Shown here: in pieces, positions 16,765 to 26,031 of the stretch
Layout of the letters: every line of letters starts with the position of its first letter
How positions within the stretch are numbered: position 1 is the first letter of the stretch
Notes under the pieces: generated by a model
What the model was told of the DNA's origin: nothing
Database searches by the model: none
What the model saw: the letters and a program-made list of their open reading frames with translations, nothing else
Origin: PWND01 sp964601515
Lineage (GTDB): Bacteria; Bacteroidota; Bacteroidia; Bacteroidales; UBA7960
Length of the DNA stretch: 34,420 nt
Direction of reading: 5' to 3'
Assembly (NCBI GenBank): GCA_964601515.1
Contig: CAZRNU010000019.1
Location: 1 to 34,420 of the forward strand
Made by a program: the position numbers and the translations under genes

Positions 16765-17952
16765 ATGAGCCTGGAATTTAATCAATATTTACAACAGCAG
16801 CTTAATGAGATTAAAGCTGCGGGTACATTTAAAGAAGAATCAGTAATTTGCAGTCCTCAGTCAGCTGCAATTTCTTTCAAAGACGGCAGAAAAGTAATAA
16901 ATTTTTGCGCAAACAATTATCTTGGACTATCTAACCATCCGGCAGTTGTAGCCGGAGCAAAAAAGGCTTTAGACACTCATGGCTTTGGGCTGTCGTCAGT
17001 AAGATTTATTTGCGGCACTCAAGATATACACAAAGAACTTGAGAGGCGAATTTCTGCATTTTTCGGCACTGAAGACACTATTTTATATGCAGCATGCTTT
17101 GACGCAAATGGAGGCGTTTTTGCCCCCTTACTTGACGAAAATGACGCTATTATATCAGACGCATTAAACCATGCATCTATAATTGATGGAATTAGATTGT
17201 GTAAAGCAGAAAGGTACAGATATGATCATGCCGACATGAATGATCTTGAAAAACAATTAAAAGCTGCGCATAATAAAAGGCACAAGCTAATCGTAACTGA
17301 TGGTGTATTCTCGATGGATGGCGATATTGCCAAAATGGGAGAAATAGTGGCATTGGCTGAAAAATACGAAGCAATGATAATGTCAGATGAATGCCACTCT
17401 GCCGGTTTTATTGGAAAAACTGGTCGTGGCTCTGCAGAATATCACGGAGTTCATGGCAAAGTGAATATCATTACAGGAACACTTGGCAAGGCATTAGGTG
17501 GTGGGCTAGGTGGTTTTACAACCGGATCTAAAGAAGTAGTTGCAATGCTTAGACAACATTCGAGACCATATTTATTTTCAAACTCTTTAAGCCCGGCAAT
17601 TATTGGTGCTTCTCTTGCGGTTTTTGACCTCATTGATAAGGACACATCACTTAGAGACAAACTTATGGATAATGCAGCCTATTTTAAAGAAAGAATTATT
17701 GCTGCAGGCTTTGATATTAAACCAACCGAATCTGCAATAGTTGCACTCATGCTTTATGATGCTCCATTATCCCAAAAATTTGCAAAAAGAATGATGGAAG
17801 AGGGTATTTATGTAATTGGGTTTAACTTCCCCGTTGTTCCAAAAGGACAGGCAAGAATACGTATTCAAATTTCCGCCGCGCACGAAAAAGCCCACCTTGA
17901 TAAAGCAATTAAAGCATTTACAAAAGTGGGCAAAGAATTAGGTGTAATATAA
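16765..17952 (+). CDS. kbl: Glycine C-acetyltransferase (2-amino-3-ketobutyrate CoA ligase)
   Basis: A 395-residue PLP enzyme of the alpha-oxoamine synthase family. Kbl cleaves 2-amino-3-ketobutyrate with CoA to glycine and acetyl-CoA in threonine breakdown. The PLP lysine is Lys242 in TGTLGKALGGG. Other family signatures are FCANNYLGLSNHP near residue 50, GFGLSSVRFICGTQDIHKEL, SDALNHASIIDGIRLC, and SDECHSAGFIGKTGRG with the PLP-binding aspartate and histidine. The length and the closing basic segment (QARIRIQISAAHE) match Kbl rather than the longer 5-aminolevulinate or serine palmitoyltransferase relatives. No threonine dehydrogenase gene is in the window. It has its own promoter box, and it ends one base before the stop of the convergent metalloprotease gene with no terminator between. 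Confidence 0.93.
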   Translation: MSLEFNQYLQQQLNEIKAAGTFKEESVICSPQSAAISFKDGRKVINFCANNYLGLSNHPAVVAGAKKALDTHGFGLSSVRFICGTQDIHKELERRISAFFGTEDTILYAACFDANGGVFAPLLDENDAIISDALNHASIIDGIRLCKAERYRYDHADMNDLEKQLKAAHNKRHKLIVTDGVFSMDGDIAKMGEIVALAEKYEAMIMSDECHSAGFIGKTGRGSAEYHGVHGKVNIITGTLGKALGGGLGGFTTGSKEVVAMLRQHSRPYLFSNSLSPAIIGASLAVFDLIDKDTSLRDKLMDNAAYFKERIIAAGFDIKPTESAIVALMLYDAPLSQKFAKRMMEEGIYVIGFNFPVVPKGQARIRIQISAAHEKAHLDKAIKAFTKVGKELGVI

Positions 17953-17953
17953 C

Positions 17954-20833
17954 CTATTTTGCAACCACAATCTTGTGGGTTGATTTTCCGATTTCTGTTG
18001 TTAATGTTATAAAATAGAATCCTGATTTATAATTGCTCAGATTAATTTGAATTTCGTTACTATCAGAATTTATTCTTTCAACCATTGTTCCTAAAATATT
18101 ATAAACCTCCACATCCTTAACTATTGCTCCTGCCGTAATGTAAATAATATCTTTTGCAGGATTTGGATATATTTTAATTTCCGACATGATTACTTCTTCT
18201 ACAGGAGTGTATGGCGGGAAAGTAAGCATTACTATATCAGACAACCCTTGCTCGTATACAGCCTGAATACCTACAGTATAAACTCCTGAGCCTAAACCTG
18301 TAAATAAATATTCTGTATTTGCAACATTGGTTGCTACCGGTGTTGTCATATCAGTGAGATATACATTATAGCCGGTTAATTCAGCAGGATAATCATATGC
18401 TTTTGATTGGATTTCTTGGAATTCTTCTTCTTCGATTGATTTAGCTGTTTCCGATTTCCCGGAACTAATGCTTCCAAGATCAAAAGCTAATGCACGAATT
18501 AGGAAATTTCTAGGTACCCATGTGTTCATATCTCTAAAATCATACTGTGTATAATCAGAATTATAGAACTGTGTGCCTTCTTGAAAGCCATATAAATCAT
18601 CAATTCCTCCGTCAACTGCTAAGCCAAGGCTTCCGGCAGCTGATAAACCAATGAAGAAACCATTTGCTGCATAAACAGGTTCACTAAGCTGATGAACTGT
18701 CCATTGCATGTGTGTATTAGGAACATTTTCAGCATGGTAAATAATGTTGGTTGGGTCAGGTAAATTCATATCATTTATACCCATAATCCAAACAGAAACT
18801 GTGCTATGATTTGACCCGGTAAGCATCCATGAAATAGCGTCGACATATCCCCTACTGAAATGAGCAGCTCCTAAAACACCGTTCAAAGTACCACCAAAGA
18901 ATCCTATATTTGAAACAGGAGTTCCATTGTCATATCTAAATACTTTTTTACCTGTTGGCTCATCCCAAGAAATTAGCGTATTTCCTGATTCTAATTTTGA
19001 TGTAACGTTATCAACTTCATAAAGTGCGTATTCTAAAACAACATCGTCAGCTAAATAATCGCCGCTGGGAATTGAAATATTGTCTATATGAAGTTCATAG
19101 CCCGGCTTAAATACATGTAGAGTATATATTGATTCACCAAAAACCTCATCAAAAAAGTATTCGCCAAGCTCATTTGTTTTGGTTTCGAAGTATGTATCTC
19201 CAACTAAAGCAACAATAGCTCCTTCTAATCCTGTTTCTTCATCGTCAATCCCATAAACAACTCCACTCACTTCAACTACAGACAAAACAGAAAGTTTAAA
19301 AACAACATTAGTAGTTTCATTGTCATACACATTAATAAGCTGATGCTGAGTTGTATATCCTTCTAAAGAGGCAATTAAAGTGTATTCGCCGGCATTTAAC
19401 GCTGAAAACAAAAATGTACCGTCAGCTCCCGAATAAGTAATAATTGAAGTTCCTGCCACTCTAATTTGAGCACCAGCCAAAGGATTGTCATCAATATCGG
19501 TAACTATACCTTCAACAGAATTTACAATTGCAGCTCTATAAGCAGAAATTACATGTTTAATTTCTCTTAGAGTTCTTGCATTATCTCCATCGGAAACATC
19601 TCCTGTTGGAACATTTTGATGGCTAACATAAGGATTTGAGAAATATGCAACATTAGTATGACTGACTCCATCTTGAAAATAACTGCCGCTGCTATAAGTC
19701 ATTAAATCACAATAGTAAGCATTATCAGTTCCTGTCCATCTCCAACCGGCAGAATAATTAAATAATCCGGGTCCGGCTTGAAAGTTTTGTGCTTTATGAT
19801 GATGACACCCCATATTGTGTCCGGTCTCATGCGCATGTGTAAGGCCGGTTGCTTGTCTAACTCTAGTAATTGAAAATGCCATATCCGGTCTTCCGTTTGT
19901 GCTTGTTAAAAGCCATGCAATTCCTCCTGTATCGCTAACGTCAGAAAACATTGCAACAAGATCAGCACCGAATTCATCTCTCCACTCATGTACTGTTTCC
20001 AAAGCCCCTGTGCCATTAGTTAAATTAGACAAATCATTTGAGGAACTACCGCTTTCTATATAATATGTTTCAGTTGCATGAACAAGCCTCATTGCCATAA
20101 AGGTTTCGCTGTTTTCGTATGATAAATTGGATTGGGCAACTGCCAAACTAACAATATTATCAATACCGCCTCCGCTACTATTTCCCCATGTTTTTGCAGC
20201 TGTTGTATATACTATCAATACATCAACTGTAGCATGGTCAAGCGGCCCTAAGTTCTTTGAACCTATTTCATTTTGAATTCTATTTTGCTCTTGAACTGCC
20301 TTTTCATCAGGTGCTGGAGGCAAAACATCATCATCACCTTCAATGTAGTCAAGTTTGCTGATGTTTAATTCTATTATATAGTGTTTATTTGTTTTAGGGC
20401 AGCTAATAATTTTATAATGTAAGTCTTTTGAAGGGATGTTGATTACAGCAAGACTTCTGTCGTCTGTTGTTGAGAGCAACATATATGCCCATTCGTAATT
20501 ATTTATTCTTGCTCTTACAACATGACTGCCGTTTACGTATGTAGAGGAATAATCTATTTTTGCTTCATATGTAATATCCTCAAACAAATTAAGATATAAC
20601 ATATTTTGTTTGTTACGGTTGTAATTGAAAGATGTAACTTCTGTGGAAAGAGCTACTTCAGAATATCTTATTACAGAAGATGAATTATCAAAGAAACTTA
20701 TATCAGAGATATCTGATTTTGATTTTTCAATACCTCTTTCAGAAACTAAAAATAATTCTGAATTGTTTGCAAAACCGTTTTTCAATAAAATTATTGCAAA
20801 ACTTAATGTTAATAAAAAGGCTATTTTTTTCAT
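17954..20833 (-). CDS. Secreted metzincin zinc metalloprotease (M12B-like) with T9SS tail
   Basis: A 959-residue exported protease. The signal peptide covers about the first 22 residues (KKIAFLLTLSFAIILLKNGF). After a long N-terminal region, probably a propeptide, the zinc site HETGHNMGCHH places His335, Glu336, His339 and His345 in the HExxHxxGxxH pattern, with a Met-turn in DLMTYSSGS. This is the reprolysin-like (M12B) arrangement. Two carboxypeptidase-regulatory-like beta domains follow (about 437-517 and 518-603), then an unassigned beta domain (about 630-785, with IGFFGG and SWMLTG), a short FN3-like stretch (LTGYNVYLTD), and a T9SS type A sorting domain at 887-959 (KIYPNPAKD to KIVVAK). 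No dockerin. A perfect -7 box lies upstream. Substrates are unknown. Confidence 0.88.
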   Translation of the reverse strand: MKKIAFLLTLSFAIILLKNGFANNSELFLVSERGIEKSKSDISDISFFDNSSSVIRYSEVALSTEVTSFNYNRNKQNMLYLNLFEDITYEAKIDYSSTYVNGSHVVRARINNYEWAYMLLSTTDDRSLAVINIPSKDLHYKIISCPKTNKHYIIELNISKLDYIEGDDDVLPPAPDEKAVQEQNRIQNEIGSKNLGPLDHATVDVLIVYTTAAKTWGNSSGGGIDNIVSLAVAQSNLSYENSETFMAMRLVHATETYYIESGSSSNDLSNLTNGTGALETVHEWRDEFGADLVAMFSDVSDTGGIAWLLTSTNGRPDMAFSITRVRQATGLTHAHETGHNMGCHHHKAQNFQAGPGLFNYSAGWRWTGTDNAYYCDLMTYSSGSYFQDGVSHTNVAYFSNPYVSHQNVPTGDVSDGDNARTLREIKHVISAYRAAIVNSVEGIVTDIDDNPLAGAQIRVAGTSIITYSGADGTFLFSALNAGEYTLIASLEGYTTQHQLINVYDNETTNVVFKLSVLSVVEVSGVVYGIDDEETGLEGAIVALVGDTYFETKTNELGEYFFDEVFGESIYTLHVFKPGYELHIDNISIPSGDYLADDVVLEYALYEVDNVTSKLESGNTLISWDEPTGKKVFRYDNGTPVSNIGFFGGTLNGVLGAAHFSRGYVDAISWMLTGSNHSTVSVWIMGINDMNLPDPTNIIYHAENVPNTHMQWTVHQLSEPVYAANGFFIGLSAAGSLGLAVDGGIDDLYGFQEGTQFYNSDYTQYDFRDMNTWVPRNFLIRALAFDLGSISSGKSETAKSIEEEEFQEIQSKAYDYPAELTGYNVYLTDMTTPVATNVANTEYLFTGLGSGVYTVGIQAVYEQGLSDIVMLTFPPYTPVEEVIMSEIKIYPNPAKDIIYITAGAIVKDVEVYNILGTMVERINSDSNEIQINLSNYKSGFYFITLTTEIGKSTHKIVVAK

Positions 20834-20918
20834 TGATTGAATTTTCGTTTTACTGTTGGTTGAATTAAGAAATAAGCTTATGGTGGAAACGACTGAAAAA
20901 CAATATATTTACAATATA

Positions 20919-20926
20919 CAAAGGTA
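20919..20926 (-). promoter_or_regulatory. -7 box (TACCTTTG) for the metalloprotease gene
   Basis: The minus strand reads TACCTTTG, a full match to TAnnTTTG. The predicted transcript start is near 20912, giving a leader of about 79 bases before the ATG at 20833. Confidence 0.5.
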
Positions 20927-20991
20927 CGAATTATTATAGAAAACTAAGCTGTTAAAAATGTTTAAACTAATATTTAATGATATTTATAGAT

Positions 20992-21032
20992 AAAAAAAAG
21001 AGGCTGCATTATAAGAAATACAGCCTCTTTTT
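20992..21032 (-). terminator. Strong Rho-independent terminator after the MBG/cohesin gene
   Basis: A 12-bp perfect stem (20995-21006 / 21021-21032) with GC-rich core AGGCTG/CAGCCT and a 14-base loop starts 15 bases beyond the stop of the 21047-25909 gene. On the minus strand the stem is followed by a continuous run of eight Ts. It has A and T tracts on both sides and could also work in the other direction. Confidence 0.85.
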
Positions 21033-21046
21033 AAATTCATTAATGA

Positions 21047-24000
21047 TTATTTAGTAATCTGCAGTTTAATTGTTTTTTGACCGTCTTCAGTGTAAATTCT
21101 TACGAAATACATTCCCGGCTCAACAGTTAGCATTAAGTCTACAACTTCTGCATCAGGCTGGATTGTAAAAACTACTTTTCCAATCATATCAAAAACTTTC
21201 ACATCAGTGATAATTCTGTCAGAGGTAATATTTATATTGCCTCTTGACGGATTTGGATAAACACTGATAGAGAATATTGAAGGATCATTAATGCTTACAG
21301 TTCCAAACTTAGCTACTAGTGTAATATTTTCAGCAGGCATATTGAATGTAAACTCATCATCTGTACTAACTAAAGAACCACCAAGATACCATCCGTCAAA
21401 AGTGAAGTTAGCATTAGCAGTTGCATTAACAGTAACTTCAACTCCGGCTTCGAACTCGCCACCACCGGTTGCTGTACCGCCTTCAACAGGATCAGCCACA
21501 ACTGTAAGTGTGTAAGTAGGATCTGGAATTACTTCGAAGTTGGCAGTTAATGTAACATTATTATTTGGCATAGTGTAGTTGAAACTAGCTGATGTGCTAA
21601 CAACAGTGGCTCCCACAGTCCAGTTAACAAAGTTATAACCTTCAGACGAAGTTGCTGTAACAGGAACACTTGCTCCAAATTCATAATCACCGCTACCTGT
21701 AACTGTTCCACCGGCAGCAGGATTAGCTACTACAGTAAGAGTGAAAACATTAATTTCAAAAACGGCTACTAAAGCAACGTCTTCAGCTGGCATATTGAAA
21801 GTATAAATAGAATTAGTTTCAACAATGCTAGAGTTTAATTCCCAACCAATAAATGTATATCCTGTATTTGCTGTAGCTTCAACAGTTACTTCTTCGTCAA
21901 AAGCATATTCACCTTCACCGGTAACAGTTCCTGCACCCACAGGAGATATTTCAACAGCAACATTATAAAGAATTTCTTCGAAGTTAGCTGTAACAGTAAT
22001 GTCTTCAGCAGGCATATTGAAAGAATAAGTAGTAGATGTTCCAACTACTGTTCCATCAATAGTCCAGTTTGCAAACACATAACCGCTATTTGCCGATGCT
22101 TCAAGAGTTACAAGTGCAGCTTCGTCATAAAAACCAGCACCTGTCACACTACCTGCATCAACAGGATTAATGATAACAATAACTTCATTTTGTCCTGCAA
22201 GAGGTGTGATGTTAGCTGTTGTTGTTGGTGCTCCAACTAATGAAAGAGTATAATTGCTTATATCAGCTCCATCAATGTCGGCACTTACAATAGAAACAAG
22301 AATGTCATTTCCAGGAACAGACGTTGCAAACTCAGCAACTACGTTAACCAAAACAACATCATCAATTCCAACTATTCCAATAAGTTCCAAATTATTAGTT
22401 TCAATTACAGCATCAGTGTTGCCATCAAATTCTTTGTCTTCAGCAGTAAAGGTTCCGCCAATTGTCAATTCTTTTGCATAAATGTTTGCAGAAGTATACT
22501 GTATTGGGGCTAAAACATATTTGTCGGCATCTGCACCGCCCAAAGTTATACCCACTACTGATACAATAATATCATCATTAACATTTACATCGGCAAAAGT
22601 AGCAACTGCTACATCTGTCACCAAAGTAACATCGTCACCAACTTCTACTCCAACAAGAGTACCAAAGTTGTCTATCTCAGCTTCATTATTGCCGTCATAT
22701 TCTTTATTTTGAGCTGTTAAACCGTCAATTGTTAAACCAATCTTGTCAGTAACGGTCATTGTTCCGTTAACATAGTTAATGTTGTAATTGTCTACAAGAT
22801 TAGCACTTCCAACAGCATTGCTCGGAATAATTGGATATGTTCCCGGAGCAGCAGCAGCCTCAGAACCTGTACTTGTTAGGGTAACACTTGTTATTTCATC
22901 TGTGAAGTAAAGAGTTCCTGTAGTAAATTCAGTGCCTAAGAATACATATTCATTTCCTGCAACTTTGAAAATATCGTCAGCAACAATATTTAGGTTTCTC
23001 TTAGTAATAGTGAAGTTTGCTCCGGTGTAGGTAATAGTATAATTACTTCCAGCGTCAAGAGTACCTTGTAAAATCAAGTACACAGCTACATTTTCTCCTG
23101 GTTGACGAGTAAGTGATCCTGTAATTTCATCGCCTCCAAGAAGTCCGGCAGAAACATAAGTTAATGCAGGGTCGTCAGCTCCATAAATTTTTGTTTTTGC
23201 GTCAGCTGTGATGTTAAGAGCCATTGGTGTGATATTAGCAGTTGCAGTTCCGCTTGTTGTAACAAGATTGTAATTGCCTGCATCAGCACCACCTGAAATA
23301 GCGATACCTGTGTAGTTTACAGTTTTTCCATTACCAACATTTGCATTTTCGAATGCTGCCGTAAAAGTAAATGTAACAACGTCACCTGCTATACGGTCAT
23401 TAGAGAAGCCGGTTCCGGTAACTGTTGTAGTTCCGTCATAAACTTTATTAGCTGCTGTAAAGTCAAACAATGTCAAATCTTTGTGAGTAATATTGGCAGT
23501 AGTTGTTTGATTTCCAATTACATATTTATCAGCATCTGCGCCTGTTAGAGTTAATCCTGTTACTGTAACTGTTCTTCCATTACCTACGATCTTACTTGCA
23601 AATGAAGCTGTTGCTCCGGTTGTTACTAAAGTAACATCATCACCGCCCTCAACACCTGTTAAAGTACCGTAGCTAGAAATTGTCGCAGCTGATGTACCGT
23701 CATAAACTTTATTATTAGCTGCTAATCCTGTTAAAGATAATTGAATTAGTTCTGTAACTGTTAATACTCCATCAACATAAGTAATTGAATAGTTTGCAAG
23801 TCCTGTTCCAACAGCATTGCTAATCAATATAGGATAAGTTCCCACAACTGCAGCTGCTCCTGATCCGGTACTTGTTATTGTAGCGCTAGTTACTTCGTCT
23901 GCACCAACCAGACCTGCCGTTGAAAATTCAGTTCCTGTAAATGTGTAGTCAGTTCCTAAAGGCTTTAAGAAACTATTTGCTGTTACAGTTAGTCCTTTCG

Positions 24001-25909
24001 CTGTAATTGTAAGGTTAGCACCAACGTATGTAATATTGTAGTTGCCTGGCGTTGGAGCGATGTTTAGTGATCCTTGTTGAATTGCATAAGGACCAACATT
24101 TTCACCCGCAACACGTGTTAATTCACCTGTCCAAGAGTCGCCACCTGAAAGAGTACCTGTAACTGTATAAGTTAGAGCCGGGTCAGCTTCGCCGTAAACT
24201 TTTGTTTTAGCTTCTGCAGTAACTGTTATTGCTCTTACAGTAATTGTTAGGTTTGCACTATTGTAAGTTAATGTATAGTTAGCACCGCCTGGCGTGATTG
24301 CTAATGTTCCTTGTTGAATAGCATAACTACCAACATTTTCACCTGCAACCCTAGATAGAGCTCCGGTAAATGAATCGCCACCTGCAAGAGTTCCTGATAG
24401 TGTATAAGTTAATGCAGGATCAGCCTCTCCATAAACTTTTGTTTTAGCTTCCGCATTTACAGTAATTGCTCTGGACGTGATAGTAAGGTTTGCTTGATTA
24501 TAAGTAACAGTATAGTTAGCAATTCCGGGAGTGATGGTAAGAGTTCCTTGTTGAATAGCATAAGGACCAACGTTTTCACCCGCAACTCTTGAAAGAGCTC
24601 CAGTAAATGAATCCCCACTTGCAAGAGTTCCAGAAACTGTATAAGTTAAAGCAGGGTCAGTCTCGCCATATACTTTTGTTTTAGCTTCAGCATTAATTGT
24701 AATAGGCCTTGCTGTGATGGTAAGGTTAGCTGAATTATAAGTAACAGTATAATTGGCAATTCCTGGAGTTATAGTAAGAGTTCCTTGCTGAATTGCATAT
24801 GGTCCAATGTTTTCACCTGCAACTCTTGAAAGAGCACCTGTCCATGAGTCTCCGGCAGCCAAGGTGCCTGTTAAAGTATAAGTTAAAGCCGGGTCAGCAT
24901 TTCCATATACTTTGGTTTTAGCTTCAGCATTAATAGTGATTGGTCTGGCAGTAATTGTAAGGTTTGCACTCACATAAGTGATATTATAATTACCAGGAGT
25001 AGGAGTTACATTTACTGTTCCTTGATTAATTGCGTAAGGCCCTATGTTTTCACCGGCAACACGTGTAAGAGCACCTGTCCAAGAGTCACCAGTAACAAGA
25101 GATCCTGAAGTAACCTGATAGGTTAAGGCAGGGTCTGTATTACCATACACTTTAGTTTTTGCATCAGCAGTAATTGTAATTGCACGTTGATTTACTGTAA
25201 CGTTAATAGTTCCGTCAACAGTATTATACAAAGTAGTGTTTGTTGGAGTAAATCTCACTGATGCAACGTATGTTCCGGCATTAGGAACTAATGTTGGATT
25301 GATATATGCGAAAGTACCGGTTACAGGAGATCCGCCAAAAGATGCAGCACCACCTGATAGAGTAGCAGTAGATAATTGAGCTCCGTATGTTATAGCAGCG
25401 GCTGTTGGCCAAGTGTCAATTGTTGGAGTACCTTTTGCAATTGTTATAGTTCCGGAGGTCGTTCCGGAAATAATGTTTGTGCCTGCAGCACTTGCAATAT
25501 ATCCATCTACAATATTAAATGTATAATCACCGGTAGTTGCCGGAGCATTTACCTGAAATGTCATAATTGTGCCTGAATTGCCTAGATATGCGGCATTTGT
25601 AGGTGAGTGGCTCACTACCCTCAAAATATTACCAGCTACAACATTTCCTGAAATTACATGGTTAGTAATTCTTGCAGGAGTTAATGTCAATGAAGCATTA
25701 ACATAGGTAAATCCTGCAGGTAATGGTATATCAAGCTGATATGCAACAAAAGCATCAGCGTTGTTGATAGCCATTTGAATCTCTACCACACTGCTTGGCA
25801 ATGCAGTAGTATTGTTAATAACCATAGTGTTTTGTGCCTTAACTGAGCTAAAGCCAAATACCACAAGTAGCATTAACAACATTGACAATTGTAATTTTCT
25901 TGTTTTCAT
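21047..25909 (-). CDS. T9SS-anchored MBG/YDG repeat fibre with N-terminal cohesin-like domain
   Basis: A 1620-residue surface protein. Signal peptide 1-26 (ending SSVKAQ). Residues 28-158 look like a cohesin: VVEIQMAINNADAFVAYQLD, then a strand set ending LRVVSHSPT, GTIMTFQV and GDYTFNIVDGYI. An Ig-like MBG unit follows (about 160-240), then five 79-residue MBG repeats (from about 243; AKTKVYGNTDPALTY type), and an alternating series of MBG-like and YDG repeats (NKVYDGTSAATI, NKVYDGTTTVTG, then MBG, then KEYDGNNEAEI and KEFDGNTDAVI). Four InlB-like repeats of about 74 residues come before a T9SS type A tail at 1547-1620 (VYPNPSRGN to KLQITK). It is built as a stalk with a binding head, probably surface-attached. 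The cohesin could receive the dockerins encoded nearby (inference). The cohesin call is by eye. Confidence 0.82.
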   Translation of the reverse strand: MKTRKLQLSMLLMLLVVFGFSSVKAQNTMVINNTTALPSSVVEIQMAINNADAFVAYQLDIPLPAGFTYVNASLTLTPARITNHVISGNVVAGNILRVVSHSPTNAAYLGNSGTIMTFQVNAPATTGDYTFNIVDGYIASAAGTNIISGTTSGTITIAKGTPTIDTWPTAAAITYGAQLSTATLSGGAASFGGSPVTGTFAYINPTLVPNAGTYVASVRFTPTNTTLYNTVDGTINVTVNQRAITITADAKTKVYGNTDPALTYQVTSGSLVTGDSWTGALTRVAGENIGPYAINQGTVNVTPTPGNYNITYVSANLTITARPITINAEAKTKVYGNADPALTYTLTGTLAAGDSWTGALSRVAGENIGPYAIQQGTLTITPGIANYTVTYNSANLTITARPITINAEAKTKVYGETDPALTYTVSGTLASGDSFTGALSRVAGENVGPYAIQQGTLTITPGIANYTVTYNQANLTITSRAITVNAEAKTKVYGEADPALTYTLSGTLAGGDSFTGALSRVAGENVGSYAIQQGTLAITPGGANYTLTYNSANLTITVRAITVTAEAKTKVYGEADPALTYTVTGTLSGGDSWTGELTRVAGENVGPYAIQQGSLNIAPTPGNYNITYVGANLTITAKGLTVTANSFLKPLGTDYTFTGTEFSTAGLVGADEVTSATITSTGSGAAAVVGTYPILISNAVGTGLANYSITYVDGVLTVTELIQLSLTGLAANNKVYDGTSAATISSYGTLTGVEGGDDVTLVTTGATASFASKIVGNGRTVTVTGLTLTGADADKYVIGNQTTTANITHKDLTLFDFTAANKVYDGTTTVTGTGFSNDRIAGDVVTFTFTAAFENANVGNGKTVNYTGIAISGGADAGNYNLVTTSGTATANITPMALNITADAKTKIYGADDPALTYVSAGLLGGDEITGSLTRQPGENVAVYLILQGTLDAGSNYTITYTGANFTITKRNLNIVADDIFKVAGNEYVFLGTEFTTGTLYFTDEITSVTLTSTGSEAAAAPGTYPIIPSNAVGSANLVDNYNINYVNGTMTVTDKIGLTIDGLTAQNKEYDGNNEAEIDNFGTLVGVEVGDDVTLVTDVAVATFADVNVNDDIIVSVVGITLGGADADKYVLAPIQYTSANIYAKELTIGGTFTAEDKEFDGNTDAVIETNNLELIGIVGIDDVVLVNVVAEFATSVPGNDILVSIVSADIDGADISNYTLSLVGAPTTTANITPLAGQNEVIVIINPVDAGSVTGAGFYDEAALVTLEASANSGYVFANWTIDGTVVGTSTTYSFNMPAEDITVTANFEEILYNVAVEISPVGAGTVTGEGEYAFDEEVTVEATANTGYTFIGWELNSSIVETNSIYTFNMPAEDVALVAVFEINVFTLTVVANPAAGGTVTGSGDYEFGASVPVTATSSEGYNFVNWTVGATVVSTSASFNYTMPNNNVTLTANFEVIPDPTYTLTVVADPVEGGTATGGGEFEAGVEVTVNATANANFTFDGWYLGGSLVSTDDEFTFNMPAENITLVAKFGTVSINDPSIFSISVYPNPSRGNINITSDRIITDVKVFDMIGKVVFTIQPDAEVVDLMLTVEPGMYFVRIYTEDGQKTIKLQITK
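21290..22190 (-). repeat. Four tandem ~222-bp repeats encoding InlB-like beta units
   Basis: Each unit of about 74 residues has a start like VVADPVEGGTATGGGEF, then a VxATANxGYxFxxW core, and ends near FNMPAEDITLVAKF. These match the divergent InlB B-repeat type (Flg_new_2-like). The same kind of unit occurs singly or doubly in the two propeller proteins and the C25 protease. Confidence 0.75.
24000..25185 (-). repeat. Five tandem 237-bp MBG repeats
   Basis: Five copies of a 79-codon unit are in exact register; the block CTTTTGTTTTAGCTTC recurs near 24195, 24435 and 24672, with variants near 24910 and 25150. Inner copies are the most alike, which suggests recent duplication. The number of copies could change by recombination. 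Confidence 0.85.
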
Positions 25910-25953
25910 TAATATTTGTTTTAAGTTGAGTAATTATTGTTTAATTGAAAGAG

Positions 25954-25961
25954 CAAATTTA
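25954..25961 (-). promoter_or_regulatory. -7 box (TAAATTTG) for the MBG/cohesin gene
   Basis: The minus strand reads TAAATTTG, a full match to TAnnTTTG, with the transcript start expected near 25947 and a leader of about 38 bases. It begins only three bases after the terminator-like hairpin at 25965-26008, so the upstream gene's terminator and this promoter are packed together. Confidence 0.5.
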
Positions 25962-25964
25962 TAA

Positions 25965-26008
25965 AATTCTGAACAAATCGACTATATTAAGCTGATTTGT
26001 TCAGAATT
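25965..26008 (-). terminator. 15-bp perfect hairpin after the C25 protease gene
   Basis: AATTCTGAACAAATC (25965-25979) and GATTTGTTCAGAATT (25994-26008) are exact reverse complements with a 14-base loop, 23 bases after the protease stop. On the minus strand it is followed by TTATAAATTT, a broken T tract, so termination may be only partial. An operator role for the downstream gene is an alternative. Confidence 0.6.
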
Positions 26009-26031
26009 ATAATGTATTTAATTAATGTTCA

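Noticed and set aside
17954..20833. Dockerin or cohesin in the metzincin protease
   Set aside because: No DxNxDG calcium loop or cohesin-like strand set was found; the beta domains after the catalytic part look like carboxypeptidase-regulatory domains.
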